NCBI GenBank assembly: GCA_017979445.1
Contig: CM030707.1
Span: forward strand, 22,822,586 to 22,886,585
Direction: 5' to 3'
DNA: 64,000 nucleotides
Source: Akebia trifoliata
Lineage: Eukaryota > Streptophyta > Magnoliopsida > Ranunculales > Lardizabalaceae
The notes under the pieces were generated by a model that was not told where the DNA came from, searched no databases, and was given only the letters and a program-made list of their open reading frames with translations. The translations under genes were made by a program, and so were the position numbers. The number at the start of each line of letters is the position of its first letter. Position 1 is the first letter of the stretch. Positions 1 to 11,424 of this stretch are shown here, in pieces.

Positions 1-644
1 CTTTTAGAAAAGGACATCAGAAAATGGTGATATATGAAAAAGTTGAAAAATAAAAAGCAGAAAAATGTCAATGATGGTTAGAACTGCAAAAATAAATAAA
101 AAAATCCAATGAAACCAAATAGTTTAATAGGGTGAAAGTCATCAATGGTAAAAACTTAAGTAAGCTGGAATATCACAGATAAAGCCCCTTAAAGATATTA
201 AAGTGAACATCCACACCTCTCACAATCCTAGATAGGATGCTTAGTTTCAAGTTAGATTTTAGGTAAACCCAACCATCTCAGTAGTTAAGAAGGGAAATCT
301 TGTTTTCAAAAATTATTATACAATTAGAAAATCTGCACACAAACTCAAGATATTTCTAAAATTAAGGAATGAAAAGAACTCTGCTCAAATGGACATTTGA
401 CTAACTTGAGAAATTTTGTTGTGATTACATTACATACATTGATTTTGAAGTTGATATCTTAAAAATATTTGAATTTTGTGGGTATATTCTCTACAAACCC
501 TCACGAGGCAAACTCGTCCACTAGAGGTAACCTAGGGGTTTAAAGGCTTATTGCATGTGCTAAATGTAATCCTGAAACTCATGAAAGAGGTTTTGTTTAA
601 ATTTAATTTTTAATCAGGACTAGTAAAATCGAAGTTTGGGGATG
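1..644. other. AT-rich non-coding sequence
   Basis: No convincing reading frame, RNA gene or recognisable element is visible in this window edge. Everything here is AT-rich and frame-broken. It may be flank or inner sequence of the LTR-like block that follows. Confidence 0.4.
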
Positions 645-1930
645 TGATCAGGTTCAAAGAAGTCATTTCTAGGACTTTAATTACAAACAGGTTACCTACA
701 CTTGATTGCTATTTTTCCCAAATAAAACAAATCACCTAAAAATTTCAAAATTATTGATAACTAAATAATTTCTATTGGTTGCAGTTAAAAGGCGAATATT
801 CAGAGACAAATGGAAATGGCAAAAGCCAACACTACAATACTTGAGCCAATTCGGATCAACTGCCCAAATATTGGAGCAAAATACCACATAGTCACCGCGT
901 TGCAGTAAGGGTGTGGTACGCCTTGTGGTCCCAGGGGGGACAACCTTGAGATTCATGCTAGAACTTTTTGGCCATTTTGCTTTTGCATTAATAGAACTTT
1001 CTCACAGCAACTGGAGTGGATATGATCCGAAAACTTAGAAGAAAACTCTATAAATTGAAAGATTGTCTTAAAGGAAAAGGTCTCTTTCCTTTCTTCCTAA
1101 TTTTAATATTTCATTTTCTATTTTGTGAAAAAGATTGTTCTTGTAAAGGGAGAGTTGAAAAATTTTCTTTTTTCTTTCTTCTTGTAATTTAAGTTTAGTT
1201 TTTAGCATATTTTCAAGCTGTGTAATTAAAGGGATTCAAGCTGACTAATGGAATCAAAGAGCAACAAGTAAACTTCATTATCTTCTCCACTCTGCTCTCT
1301 CTACTTTATTTTATTGCAATTTGTTTCTCGCGATGATCGGCTAGACTTTCCATAGAGAGGTTAATGAAGCCGGAGCTAGTTTATCTTAATCTTGTCTAAT
1401 CAGTTCTATTGCCTTTGATTTGTTGTGCTTTTGTGAAGACTCTTAAGATTGGGATTATCAGACCATATATCTAATGTTATAATTTTGATGATTCATACTT
1501 AGATGAGATCAAGCTTAATCATACTCAGTGACAAACATGAGACAAAAATTTGATAATCTCATTTTATTTAAGAATTCACAAACATTTGATTCACATAAAG
1601 AATTAATCGATTTACATTTCGATCCACAAGCAATAGCTTTGTTGCATGGATTTAGATAGAAATAGAACCATCAAGATATTGAGATAACTTGGAAGGGTTG
1701 ATTTGACCCCTCTAATTTTTATACTGCATTTCGTTTCTTATTTTAATTTCATTCTTTCTTAGCTGTAATCTCTCCTAAAACTATTTTAATTTGGTTACTA
1801 AAAATTTACATTGGTTTCGAGTTGAAAGAAGTATCGAATCGGTCGTTGTCCCTGTGGATCGACCTTTGCTTACCAAAGTCTTACTTGTTCATTATTATAT
1901 TTGTAGTCTGCACTGAACAAAAAACTTAAC
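645..1930 (+). mobile_element. LTR-like retrotransposon fragment (degenerate)
   Basis: The left part (from the TGATCAGGTTC at 645) and the right part (CCCTGTGGATCGACC near 1850, followed by CCAAAGTCTTA) resemble, in the same order, the start and end of the better defined solo LTR at 43275-44591. Both also share a middle block around CGATGATCGGCTAGA (1333) that matches CGATGATTGGCTAAA (43960). I could not find a matching 5-bp target duplication, so the borders are approximate. The 'CCCTGTGG.. CGA' phrase is typical of the 3' part of plant gypsy-type LTRs. No coding domain remains. Confidence 0.45.
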
Positions 1931-1932
1931 AT

Positions 1933-2593
1933 TGACAATCTTGAAAAGGGATTTTACTATATTACCCTTTGTAATTCTATTTTGTCATTTAAATCAATTA
2001 TTAATCCAACAAAATTTATACTATAGCTTGAATATATATATTAAATAATTTCTTCTCTTTCTGTATGAGTAGAAAGTGGTAAATTTGTTGTCATACCTTA
2101 TCTTTCAAGTTCATACCTTGCAAGTTGGCAAGTTGGATATGTCTTAGGGACATGTTCTGACAGTTAAGCTATTAAGCGATCCCAGATTACTTTGGCACTA
2201 TTTATGGTACTCGGGATAAACTCTTTGATAGAATGAAAATTGTATCTTTACTAGAGATCTAATATACAGATTCATACACTCTCAATCATAGTAACAAAGT
2301 TTAGATTCATAAATTATTCATTGGGGGTTTTAATTCAGATGAATACGAGAAAATTTTGGAGAATATACAATTTATATTTTAGGGTTTCTTACCAAAATTC
2401 ATCATCTTTAATCTGCTTAAAAACCTTATCCTGTTCTTTATATTTGAAGGTTGAAGAAAATAAAATTTTAAAGTAGAAAGATAAAAATATTATCATATTC
2501 TACTATTAATCAATAAATCATCGATTTAATTGGCAATACCATAGTTTGGAGAATTTTAGAAAATTTCTGAGAATTTTGTGACCATGCTCCCAT
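1933..2593 (+). repeat. Dispersed direct repeat, copy 1
   Basis: This segment aligns over its whole length with 10714-11421: the order of blocks CTTTGTAATTCT, TTATCTTTCAAGTTCATA, CACTATTTATGG, ATACAATTTATATTTTAGGG, CCAAAATTCATCATCTT and TTTGGAGAATTTTAG is preserved. No ORF is present. It is non-coding and probably part of a larger old transposable element. The motif 'GGCACTATTTATGGG...GGACAAACT' also recurs in the tandem array at 11425-12560. Confidence 0.6.
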
Positions 2594-3019
2594 TGAGTAG
2601 AAAGCTTTGATTTTTCTACAATTTTACATCCAAACCTTTGATTTTCTAAAAGCTAATAATAATAATAATAATTCATCTTCGGCCCTTTCAACCTCTTGGG
2701 TATATTATTTTTAATACATTCAACCTCTTCTTCAATGCATTGTTTTTAACCTCTTGCAAGATACCCTAGACTTTTCTACCCAAAAATCTAGTCTCTTACT
2801 ATTCGAAAATCTCATCTTCTTCTTAGGTTTAAAGGTCAAGGATATGAAATCTTAAGGTAAAGCTTTACTATGAATATTTCAGTTAGAGGTAGTGGGTATT
2901 TAAAATATTTTTTGTTAATCTCTCGAAGAAAGCCGATGTCGAGGGGGTATGCCATCAATTTAAAAACACAAGGAGGTATCTCAAATATGACTCAGACTTG
3001 TGGTCCCAGAAGATTCCTC
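2594..3019. other. Intergenic, nothing recognised
   Basis: AT-rich sequence with a short (AAT)n run near 2655. No gene or element is seen. Confidence 0.4.
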
Positions 3020-3260
3020 GATAAATATTAGAGTCGTAATATGACTCCCTAGGTGGTATACTCAATCGACTCCTTGGCATGACAAGTTTGAGAACCATAG
3101 ATCTATATGCCTCGGGATACAAAATTGCATTTTCCCATAAAAAGTGTATCCCAAGGCATACAAATCTATGGTTCCCGGTCTTGTCCACGTTAGGGAGTCG
3201 ATTGAGTATGCCACCTGGCGAGTCATATTATCAAGACTCTAAATATTATGTCCCAATTTA
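3020..3260. mobile_element. Near-perfect palindromic MITE-like repeat
   Basis: Two arms of about 115 bp face each other around 3138. The left arm holds ATATGACTCCCTAGGTGG, ACTCAATCGACTCC and ATAGATCTATATGCC; the right arm carries their reverse complements in reverse order, ending GGAGTCGATTGAGT, CCACCTGGCGAGTCATAT. Such a foldback with almost no loop is typical of hairpin MITEs. The superfamily and target duplication are not resolved. The open reading frames that cross it in both directions are artefacts of the palindrome. Confidence 0.6.
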
Positions 3261-3280
3261 TGATGGCTCTTATTCCACAT

Positions 3281-3282
<2 letters not shown>

Positions 3283-3334
<52 letters not shown>
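3283..3334. repeat. (TA)n microsatellite
   Basis: About 26 uninterrupted TA units directly abut the left end of the MITE that begins at 3335. TA runs flank most members of this MITE family in the window. Confidence 0.85.
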
Positions 3335-3336
<2 letters not shown>

Positions 3337-3700
3337 GAAATGTTCAGCAACAAACATTTTGGCAAAACATTTTTCAAAACATGGGTTAGAGGTTTTGGAA
3401 TGGACTGATTTTTGGTGAGGATGATCTCTACGGTGAGGAGATCATCATCACCAAAAATCAGCCCATTCCAAAACTTCTAATCCCATCAAAAATGGTTTAC
3501 AAAAAATGGACGATCCACGATTTTTCAACTTGTAAACTGGGGCTAGAAGTTTTGGAATGGGCTGATTTTTGGTGAGGATGATCTCTTCACCGTAGAGATC
3601 ATCCTCACCAAAAATCAGCCCATTCCAAATCCTCTAACCCATGTTTTGAAAAATGTTTTGCCAAAATGTTTGTCAAAATGTTTGTTGCTGAACAGGACCC
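3335..3700. mobile_element. Cloverleaf-type palindromic MITE, copy A
   Basis: Terminal inverted repeats begin GGGAAATGTTCAGCAACA and end TGTTGCTGAACAGGACCC. Inside are two strong hairpins of about 90 nt (around 3390-3475 and 3545-3635), each with the stem TTTTGGTGAGGATGATCTC, and between them a third hairpin closed by GTTTACAA/TTGTAAAC-like arms. The flanks TATATATAT and TATAAATAT fit a 9-bp target duplication with one mismatch, as expected for Mutator-like elements. No coding capacity. Confidence 0.75.
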
Positions 3701-3712
3701 TATAAATATATA

Positions 3713-4064
3713 GGGTCCCGCTCAATGGCAAACTTTTGGCAAAACATTTTTCAAAACATGAGTTAGAAGTTTTGGAATGGGCTGATTTTTGGTGAGGATG
3801 ATCTCTACGGTGAGGAGATCATCATCACCAAAATCAGCCCATTCCAAAACTTCTAACCCCATCAAAAATAGTTTACAAAAAATGGACAGTCCACAATTTT
3901 TCAACTTGTAAACATGGGTTAGAAATTTTGGAATGGGCTGATTTTTTGTGAGGATGATCTCCTCACCGTAGAGATCATCCTCACCAAAAATCAGCCCATT
4001 CCAAAACTTCTAACTCATGTTTTGAAAAATGTTTTGCCAAAAAGTTAGCCATTGAACGCTATCC
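3713..4064. mobile_element. Cloverleaf-type palindromic MITE, copy B
   Basis: Same plan as copy A, starting only 12 bp after it: TIR start GGGTCCCGCTCAATGGC, two GTGAGGATGATCTC hairpins, a middle GTTTAC/GTAAAC hairpin, and right end GCCATTGAACGCTATCC. The AT-rich flanks (AAATATATA and ATATATATA) agree with a 9-bp duplication with one mismatch. Tandem placement with copy A suggests repeated targeting of the same (TA)n tract. Confidence 0.72.
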
Positions 4065-6460
4065 ATATATATATAATATAGTAAGATGTCAAATCTTTAA
4101 GAGAGCATTTTTCATTGAGATACATATGGTTCAAGAACACCAATAGTCTCGATTCATATTGAGAGGGGACCAAGTTTTGTACACTAACTACAAAACTACC
4201 AAACACTAAAAAGGAGAATTCAATTATAACACCTACCAAGACCAAGAATTAATCCCATATGCTTGGCTTTCTTAAATTTGATATTGAACAAGATTCTTTG
4301 GAATACGGAAACAGACACATAATACATAAGAGATGATCCCACATGATTTGACGATAAATATTGTCTGTATTTATAGATGATGGCTTGATCTTGTTCCAAT
4401 TGATTTAATAAGATATCAAATCTCAAGAGAGCGTTTTTCTTTCATATGCACCAGGTTTAAGAACATTGACGGTCTAGATTCATATTCCAACTACCAATCT
4501 GAGGTAACCCTCTACCTTCATTTCAACATAGGGTCGATTACAATGGTGGATTCAAGAACCATAATGGCCATAAGAAGAAGAATATACTCTAGTAATGGAG
4601 AACAAGGGTACACATGACATGATTATTAGGTGGGGTTGATAGGTTTGCAAGACCCAACCCAATGCATGGCAAGCTTGGCTTAATCATTGGGGTCTTGAAC
4701 TTCTAGCCCAACATAGCTAGTTGTATTATTTGTTACCATACATAGAATGTCCTCAAATAGTATGCACTAGTATTAAATATCACACATATATTGACATATA
4801 TTGTGACATAATGCATTTATCATGGGTAAGGAAATCTAGGATGAAGAAGGCTAAGAGCGTAGACATGATCAATAAGTTTTACTTCTTTCAATAATTATGA
4901 CTTGTGTTGTTTTTCTTTATTGGTCTTATAATATATGTTTTAGATGTTTTAACTATTTTTTATTTTAATTATTTCTTCATCATTATTGACACATCTTATC
5001 CCTATTGCTATGGACAACAACACGAATACTAGCGTGCAACATTTTAAAACATTTTAAACGAATACTATTATTCATTTGAGTGTTGCCTAACTTATATAAG
5101 ATAATGGGTAAGGATTGATTGACTCATGGAAAAAATGCGTGATCCCCATCATTAAAATAGAAAATCAAAATGTCAAGACTTATAAATATATTAATTCCCA
5201 TCATACATCTCCCAGACAAACCTCAACTACTAGATTCCATACTAGAATTATCATGATCATTTACTTTTCCATGAATCCTTCTTTATGAGTCGTCCGATCT
5301 GACACTAAAAGATGATATACATGAACTTTCCAAAAAAATACATGGAAATAATTATGCATGTGACAAAAGTGTAGCTTGAGATAGTTAAAATCTTAGTGAC
5401 CAGAGCGTGGAATGGGTGCGAGGGCAAGTTCATCAAGATTTTAGGGTGTAGAGCTCCTCCAAAGCACTATATAAATGATGTAAACTCAGAGATCAATTGT
5501 AGTTTTGTATGCTTCATTTTCTTACTTATTCCATCACCACTTATGCTTTATTACAACAAAAAAAAAAATACTTATTTTACGATATTGAATTGACAAATTT
5601 TAAGAAAAAAAAATTATTCAATAAACTTCTAATTGAAAATTACAATCATGGATTCACTATTATCCATCGCTATTATATTTCACTAGCCCTATGTCCATGG
5701 AGTGGATGTACTATTTACATGACTTGACTAGTATCCCCAGTGTTAATATGTTATTCCCTCACTAGTTAGTTATAACAATACAATATTGATTCATATTATT
5801 ATTTATTAGTAATAAATATAACTTTTAGATTAATTCTATAATTACAGTAACATTTTAAATTTTTTCCATCATTAAACTATTGTTGTCTTCTAATTGAAAT
5901 AATATTCACTAATATTTCATTACAATGTTTGTTTTTGAAATCTAATATACACAATAAATAATTATGTAAGAAATAAAAATAATAAAAAAAAACTTAATAT
6001 AATGGATAAAATGACAATTTTCTTGAAGAATGGGTTTCGAATATCCTGGGAGTGAAGATTGGAGAAGATTCACTTTCAAAGCGTCAGAGCGAGGATTGAG
6101 AGTGGGAGTAGCACTCTTAACGTAAGGATTGGGTTACTAGGATTAAAATCGTAATAAATTTTTAACATAAAATATAGATTTTGAAAATGTTTATTTCAAC
6201 TGACCCCAAAGTTTTAGGATAATACTTTGATGATGATAATGCCTTTTATAAAGAGTGCCTGATTGTTTTGTTTCAATTGTTTTCTTCCCCTTTGATGTGC
6301 CTAGAATTTTGATTCAAATTAAACTCACCCCAATAGATTTTGGTGGGCCAGGTTTTGAAATCAAAAGCAGATTTCCACTCAAACCCCAGTCAAATCCTAC
6401 CACACGCAGCCTATTCAGTTGACCGTTATACGTGAGACTCAAACAAAACAAGCATTACAC
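4065..6460. other. Intergenic, no gene recognised
   Basis: AT-rich sequence with many stops in all frames. Reading frames up to 72 codons occur but show no recognisable domain. No RNA gene or bounded element was identified. Confidence 0.4.
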
Positions 6461-6464
6461 TAGT

Positions 6465-6650
6465 GTTGTGGTGACATTAGATTTACTGCAATTCTCACAT
6501 TTCTGACGTGGAGGTGTATACATTACCATAGATACTTTTTTACTTGTATCTCGAGGAAAGACATCCACAGTTATAAGCGCACCCCACATCAGAGATGGAA
6601 TCGCATTAAATCCTAATGTCACCCCAGCACGACTCCCATCACTACATTAC
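6465..6650. mobile_element. Degenerate palindromic MITE
   Basis: The left arm (GTGGTGACATTAGATTTACTG, then TTCTGACGTGGAGGTG) is mirrored by the reverse complement of the right arm (CACCCCACATCAGAGATGG, then GCATTAAATCCTAATGTCACC). A related block with TTTCTGATGTGTAGATGCATA lies at 59930-60030. It is a small foldback element with no coding capacity and unknown superfamily. Confidence 0.5.
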
Positions 6651-7109
6651 CCATTACGTAACGTGTTGCGTCACTTTCCCCTCACCTCTTTTACGACCCT
6701 AACAAAAAAAAAAAAAAAAAAATCCCATTAGAGAAACTAAATACAAAGATACTAAAACAAAAATTTAACTGAAATTATAAAATTAGGAATCTCTAATTAA
6801 TAATCCATTGTGTGGGAATACACACCACCTTGAAATACAATCACATTTTAATAAGGATTCTCAGATTATTGTCATCGAATACTTCTACTTATTTCTAATA
6901 TGATGTTTGTAATTGAAGAATTTAGTAAAAATCCATTGTGAAATGACTGTATTAGGTTTGCCCTATGCAAGAAAGCAAGATTAGGTTAATCCCTTTGACC
7001 AAAAAGTCAATTTACTTTTTTGCTTTTAACGAAATAACAGTGGATAATTTGATTTTATTAAAATTTTGATTTAATAATTTAAGTTTTGAAATTTATTTTG
7101 AATATATAT

Positions 7110-7496
7110 GGGTAGCGTTCCTTTGATAAAATCCTAACCAACATTCTAGACAAAGTTTTATCTTATAAAACTAAAAAGTTTCGAAATGGAATGATTTTTT
7201 GTGAAGATGATCTCTATGGTCAGTAGATCATTCTCACAAAAAATCAATCAATTCTGAAACTCTTAACCCCATGAAAAGTGATTACAAACTAACGGTAAAA
7301 ATTGACGATTCACAATTCTTCATCTTATAAAATAGGGTTAAAAATTTCAGAATTTACTGATCTTTTGTAAGGATGATTTTCTCATCATAGAGATCATCTT
7401 CACAAAAATTCAGCTCATAATGAAATTTTTAACTCATATAAGACAAAAATGCTTTGTCTAGAATGTTGTCTAAGATTTTGTCAAAAGAATGCCACC
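7110..7496. mobile_element. Diverged cloverleaf-type MITE, copy C
   Basis: Shares the arrangement of copies A and B but is clearly older. The hairpin stem reads GTGAAGATGATCTC with partner ATCATTCTCAC, the second hairpin is near 7360-7410, and the ends are GGGTAGCGTTC and GAATGCCACC. It lies between TA-rich runs and only 12 bp from copy D. Confidence 0.55.
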
Positions 7497-7508
7497 ATAT
7501 ATATATAT

Positions 7509-7791
7509 GGGTCCCGTTCGGCACTCAACCATTTATCCAACAATTTGCCCAACATGTTTTGTCCTACATGGGTTAGAAGTTTTGGAATGGGCTGATTTTT
7601 GGTGATAATGATCTTTATGGTGAGGAGATCATCCTCACCAAAAATCAGTCCATTCCAAAACTTTTAACCCCATCACAAATGGTTTACAAAAAATGGACAG
7701 TCCAAGATTTTTCAACTTGTAAACATGGGATTAGAAGTTTTAAAATGGGCTGATTTTTTGTGAGTAAATGGTTGGATGCTGAACATTTCCC
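7509..7791. mobile_element. Cloverleaf-type MITE, copy D, partly deleted
   Basis: Left TIR GGGTCCCGTTCGGCACTC, first hairpin (GTGATAATGATC / GATCATCCTCACC) and the middle GTTTAC/GTAAAC arm are intact. The second hairpin is lost after TTTTTTGTGAG, where the sequence jumps to the right TIR (TGGATGCTGAACATTTCCC). Flanks TATATATAT on both sides make a 9/9, though low-complexity, target duplication. Confidence 0.7.
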
Positions 7792-7820
7792 TATATATAT
7801 AAAATGCTAACGTCCAAGAC

Positions 7821-8163
7821 CTCATGGGGACCTTAGCATTGTCCAACACTTTTTTTTCAATTATACCCTTTTTTATTTTGTCTTTTAGTGAAAAAGATAA
7901 GGGTATGTTAGTCTTTTATACAATAAATATATTTATTATTCCATTAATAATACATTTATCATATTGACATTAATTATCAAAGCATTTACTACAACAAAGA
8001 TTTTTAATTCAAAATATTTAAATACTCATAACATTTATTATGTAAGCAAGTATTTTATTGTATAAAAAACTAACATAACCTTGTCTTTTTCACTAAAAAA
8101 CAAAATGAAGAGGGGTTTTATTAGAAAAAAAAAAGTTTTAGACAATAGTAACGTCCCCGTGAA
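7821..8163. mobile_element. Palindromic MITE
   Basis: Left end CTCATGGGGACCTTAGCATT and right end AGTAACGTCCCCGTGAA are inverted matches, and inner blocks (TTTTAGTGAAAAAGATAAGG left, its near reverse complement right near 8080) extend the pairing to more than 75 bp per arm. Inner sequence is AT-rich and non-coding. Superfamily unresolved. Confidence 0.5.
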
Positions 8164-8212
8164 GTATATATATAATTTAGAAAAATAAAAAACCCTTGTG
8201 AAATGACGGTAT

Positions 8213-8500
8213 AAGGTCAGATTTTACAACCAACGATAGGGAGCCAACATGTTTGTCCTATATGACTTAAAATTTTCAGATTTGATTGATTTTTTGTGAA
8301 GATGATCTCTATGGTGAGAAGATTGTCTTCACAAACAATCAACCCAATCTAAAACTTCTAACCTCATAAAAAATGATTTACAAATTGTGGGCTCTCGATT
8401 TTTTACCGAAAATTTGTAAAGCACTTTTGATGGATTTAGAAGTTTCAATTCGAAACTTTTAAGCCATATAGGACAACGTTGGCTGCCAAATGCTAACCTT
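8213..8500. mobile_element. Diverged cloverleaf-type MITE, copy E
   Basis: Contains one recognisable GTGAAGATGATCTC...GATTGTCTTCAC hairpin, the middle GATTTACAAA/TTTGTAAA arm, and inverted ends AAGGTCAGATTTT / AAATGCTAACCTT. The second hairpin is eroded. No clear target duplication. Confidence 0.45.
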
Positions 8501-8525
8501 GTATATATATTTCACCATTAATTTA

Positions 8526-8749
8526 AAGAGATACTATTGGCACCTCAACTTTTACTTATTACAACCCAATTTCTTAAATTAGTTATGACACCCCAAGCAA
8601 AGATTAAAACACCCTCTTCCAACTTTACAAAGGTATGGCTTCAATTATAATCTCCACATTACAAAAAATTTATAAACTCATTCACAAAATTTCATGTTTA
8701 CCATTATGATTAGGTTCGTATAAAATTTATGGTGCCAATAACAGCTCTC
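8526..8749. mobile_element. Short MITE with 8-bp target duplication
   Basis: Ends AAGAGATACTATTGGCACC and GGTGCCAATAACAGCTCTC are inverted matches. The flanks carry TTAATTTA at 8518-8525 and again at 8750-8757, an 8-bp duplication that fits the hAT superfamily. Similar ends occur at 54144-54544 and 61275-61378, so this is a small family. Confidence 0.55.
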
Positions 8750-8757
8750 TTAATTTA

Positions 8758-9860
8758 TTGAAGAAGATTAAATCGATCATGGCCTAATAGAAGCAAATAA
8801 AAAACCTAATGAATTTCAATTCAAAAATGTGAGATTGGGCATCTATAGATGATGATGAGATTGATTGAGAAGGATTCTAAGGTAAAAAAATATGATAAAA
8901 TGAACTTGATTGATGAAAGACTCAAATGTTCAAAATAAGTAGGGAGCTTGATCACTACAGATTCAAGGACTCTTTGCTTAAAAAAGATCTTAATCTCTAT
9001 AGATTCAGGGGCTCTTTGGGATTAAAAAAAAAAAAAAAGGGAACTTGATTACTTTTGATTCAAGGGATTTTATTTATTTATTTAAAGAAAACTTGATCAA
9101 GAGATTCAAAGGCTCTATGAGACCTTAAGTATGAGTTTTCATCTTTTACTTTTATGAGAATGGAACAATGGGCCTAGCAAATGGGTTGATCTTTGGGTCA
9201 ATCACATTAATTTGAGTAAGCTTAGGAAATGGTCATCCTTTTTTTCTTTGGATTGGTCTTAATGCAAGGCTTTATTCATGGCATTGATGGTGTAAATAAT
9301 TTGACTTTGGTGAATGAGGGATGTACTATATCAATTATCTAGGAAAAACTTACTTTAAATGTTAAAAGGTTAAAGGATTTTGGATTGATAGAAGGTGTTT
9401 TGCAATTTTGAGTTAAGTAGTTTGGGATGCATTCTCTGTAATGGTAAGGATTGAAACTTCGTGGTGAAAATCAAAGGTCCAGATGAATGTTGGAATCCTT
9501 TTGCATTAATGGTTAAAACAAAAACCTTTTCCTTCTGGATCTCATAGGGATGATTATTGGGTTTGGAGTTTGTAATGAGGGAGGCATTGACCTATGATCT
9601 GTTCGAAGAAATTTCTTAAATGAATGGTAAGAAGAGGTTTAGATCCAACATTGATGAAAGGTGAATGGAAGGAATAAGTCGTGCAGGAACCGATGACATC
9701 GCCTGCCAAAGGACACCAAGATCTTAAAATTGATAAGAAGATTAACAAGCTCTCATATCATAAAAAAAAAATGAAGATCAATTAATTCATTTGATTCTTT
9801 ATTGATAAAGTACAACAACTCTAAGAGATTTTTTTTATATATAAACTAGAGTTTGCATGT
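8758..9860. other. Intergenic, no gene recognised
   Basis: AT-rich, stop-rich sequence. The phrase 'CTTGATCA..GATTCA.GG.CTCT' recurs loosely around 8945, 9000, 9050 and 9095, suggesting an old local duplication. Nothing else is seen. Confidence 0.35.
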
Positions 9861-10495
9861 GCCTATAGCATGAACATCCTCTTTGGAATTAAATAGGAAA
9901 AAAAGAAAAGATAGTAAAATTGGAAGGATGTTATTGAAAAAGGATGATGAAAGGGGAGAAGAGTAAAGACAATAAAGTTGAAGGGAGTGAAGAGGAAATG
10001 CAATAAATTGTGTAGACCCCACTTCACTGTGATTCATTTATATCCATAAAATTATAACTGAGTGGGGTCTACCATTCAATAAAATTGAAGAGAGTGAAAA
10101 GGAAATACAATAATTAGTGTGGACCCCACTCCACTGTAGTTGAGTAAGACATTTATATCCACACAAAAATATAGTTCAGTGGGATCTGTCATTTTGTTTT
10201 ATTATATAGGCACGAGTATTCTCTTTGGAGTTAAAATAGTGGAAAAGGAAAGACAGTAAAGTAAAAATGTATCATTGAAAATAAGGGGTAAAAGAGAAAA
10301 GATAATAAAATATGATGGATATTATTGAAAGAGAGAGAGGAGGAGAAGAAATATAAGAACATTGGAGAGGATGAAGAGGATAGGAATAAAGTAGTGTAGT
10401 ATAGACCCCACAAAATTATACTTGGAGGGGATGTTTATCCCCTACAAAATAGTAGTAAAGTGGGGTCTAACGTTTTGTTTTACTATATAGATGTT
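9861..10495. repeat. Local tandem duplication, about 330-bp unit
   Basis: The blocks ATCCTCTTTGGAATTAAAT, GATAGTAAAATTGGAAGGA and TAGACCCCACTT in the first copy recur as ATTCTCTTTGGAGTTAAAA, GATAATAAAATATGATGGA and TAGACCCCACAA from 10210. TGGACCCCACTCC near 10120 is a further partial unit. Reading frames here are low-complexity purine/pyrimidine artefacts. Confidence 0.5.
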
Positions 10496-10713
10496 TGGAA
10501 TCATAACCAACCATATAACACAAACTATATCTAATAAGATCACCATAATCTCATCAAATCTATCCTAATCTTCATAGAAATGATTTTGTGCATCTCAATA
10601 TATCTTATTACATTATTTCCTATATATATTCTAATATTCATCAATAGAAAGAAATGTTGACTTTTGGTCAGGGAGGATTAATCTAATTTTGCATTTAGTA
10701 ATGGGATAAACCT

Positions 10714-11421
10714 TATATTGACACTTTTTCAAGGGAATTTTATTAAGTTATCCTTTGTAATTCTGTTTCAACATTTAAGTTAATTATTAATCCATGAGAA
10801 TTTATGCTTTAACTTGATGATGATGATGAATAATATTATTATTATTATTATAATTTCTTCTCTTTTTATAAAGTGAATGTAGTAATTTCGTTGCCATTCC
10901 TTATCTTTCAAGTTCATATATGTCAAGTTGATCCATTTGGGATATGTCTAAGGGATATGCTCTTACAATTAAGCAATTAAGTGATCCTATATTACTTTGG
11001 CACTATTTATGGGACTTGGGACAAACTTTATGATACAATTAAGATCATATCTTCATCAATGATCTATTACACAGATTTATACACTCCCAGTTTTAGTAAC
11101 AAAGTTTGAATTCAAAAATTATTTGTTACAGGTTCAATTTGGATGAATACAAGAAAAGTTCATAGAATATACAATTTATATTTTAGGGCTTCTTACCAAA
11201 ATTCATCATCTTCAATCTTGCTAAAAACCTTATCTTGATCTTGATATTTGGAGTTTGAAGAAAATAAAATTTTAAAGCTAAAAGATAAAAAAGTTATCAT
11301 ATTCTACGATTAATCAACGAATTATCAATTAGATCGGTGATTCGTCAATTTAATCGACAATCCCCTTGTTTGGAGAATTTTAGGAAATTTTAGAAAAAAA
11401 TTTTGTGATTGCTCCCAGTAC
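10714..11421 (+). repeat. Dispersed direct repeat, copy 2
   Basis: Partner of 1933-2593, same orientation, about 8.8 kb apart. It leads directly into the tandem array at 11425, which reuses the CACTATTTATGGGACTTGGGACAAACT module of this segment, so the array probably arose by local amplification of part of this repeat. Confidence 0.6.
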
Positions 11422-11424
11422 ACT

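Noticed and set aside
3079..3408. 109-codon open frame
   Set aside because: It runs through a palindrome and a (TA)n tract, giving an IYIYIY run. The mirrored frame exists on the other strand. Not protein-like.
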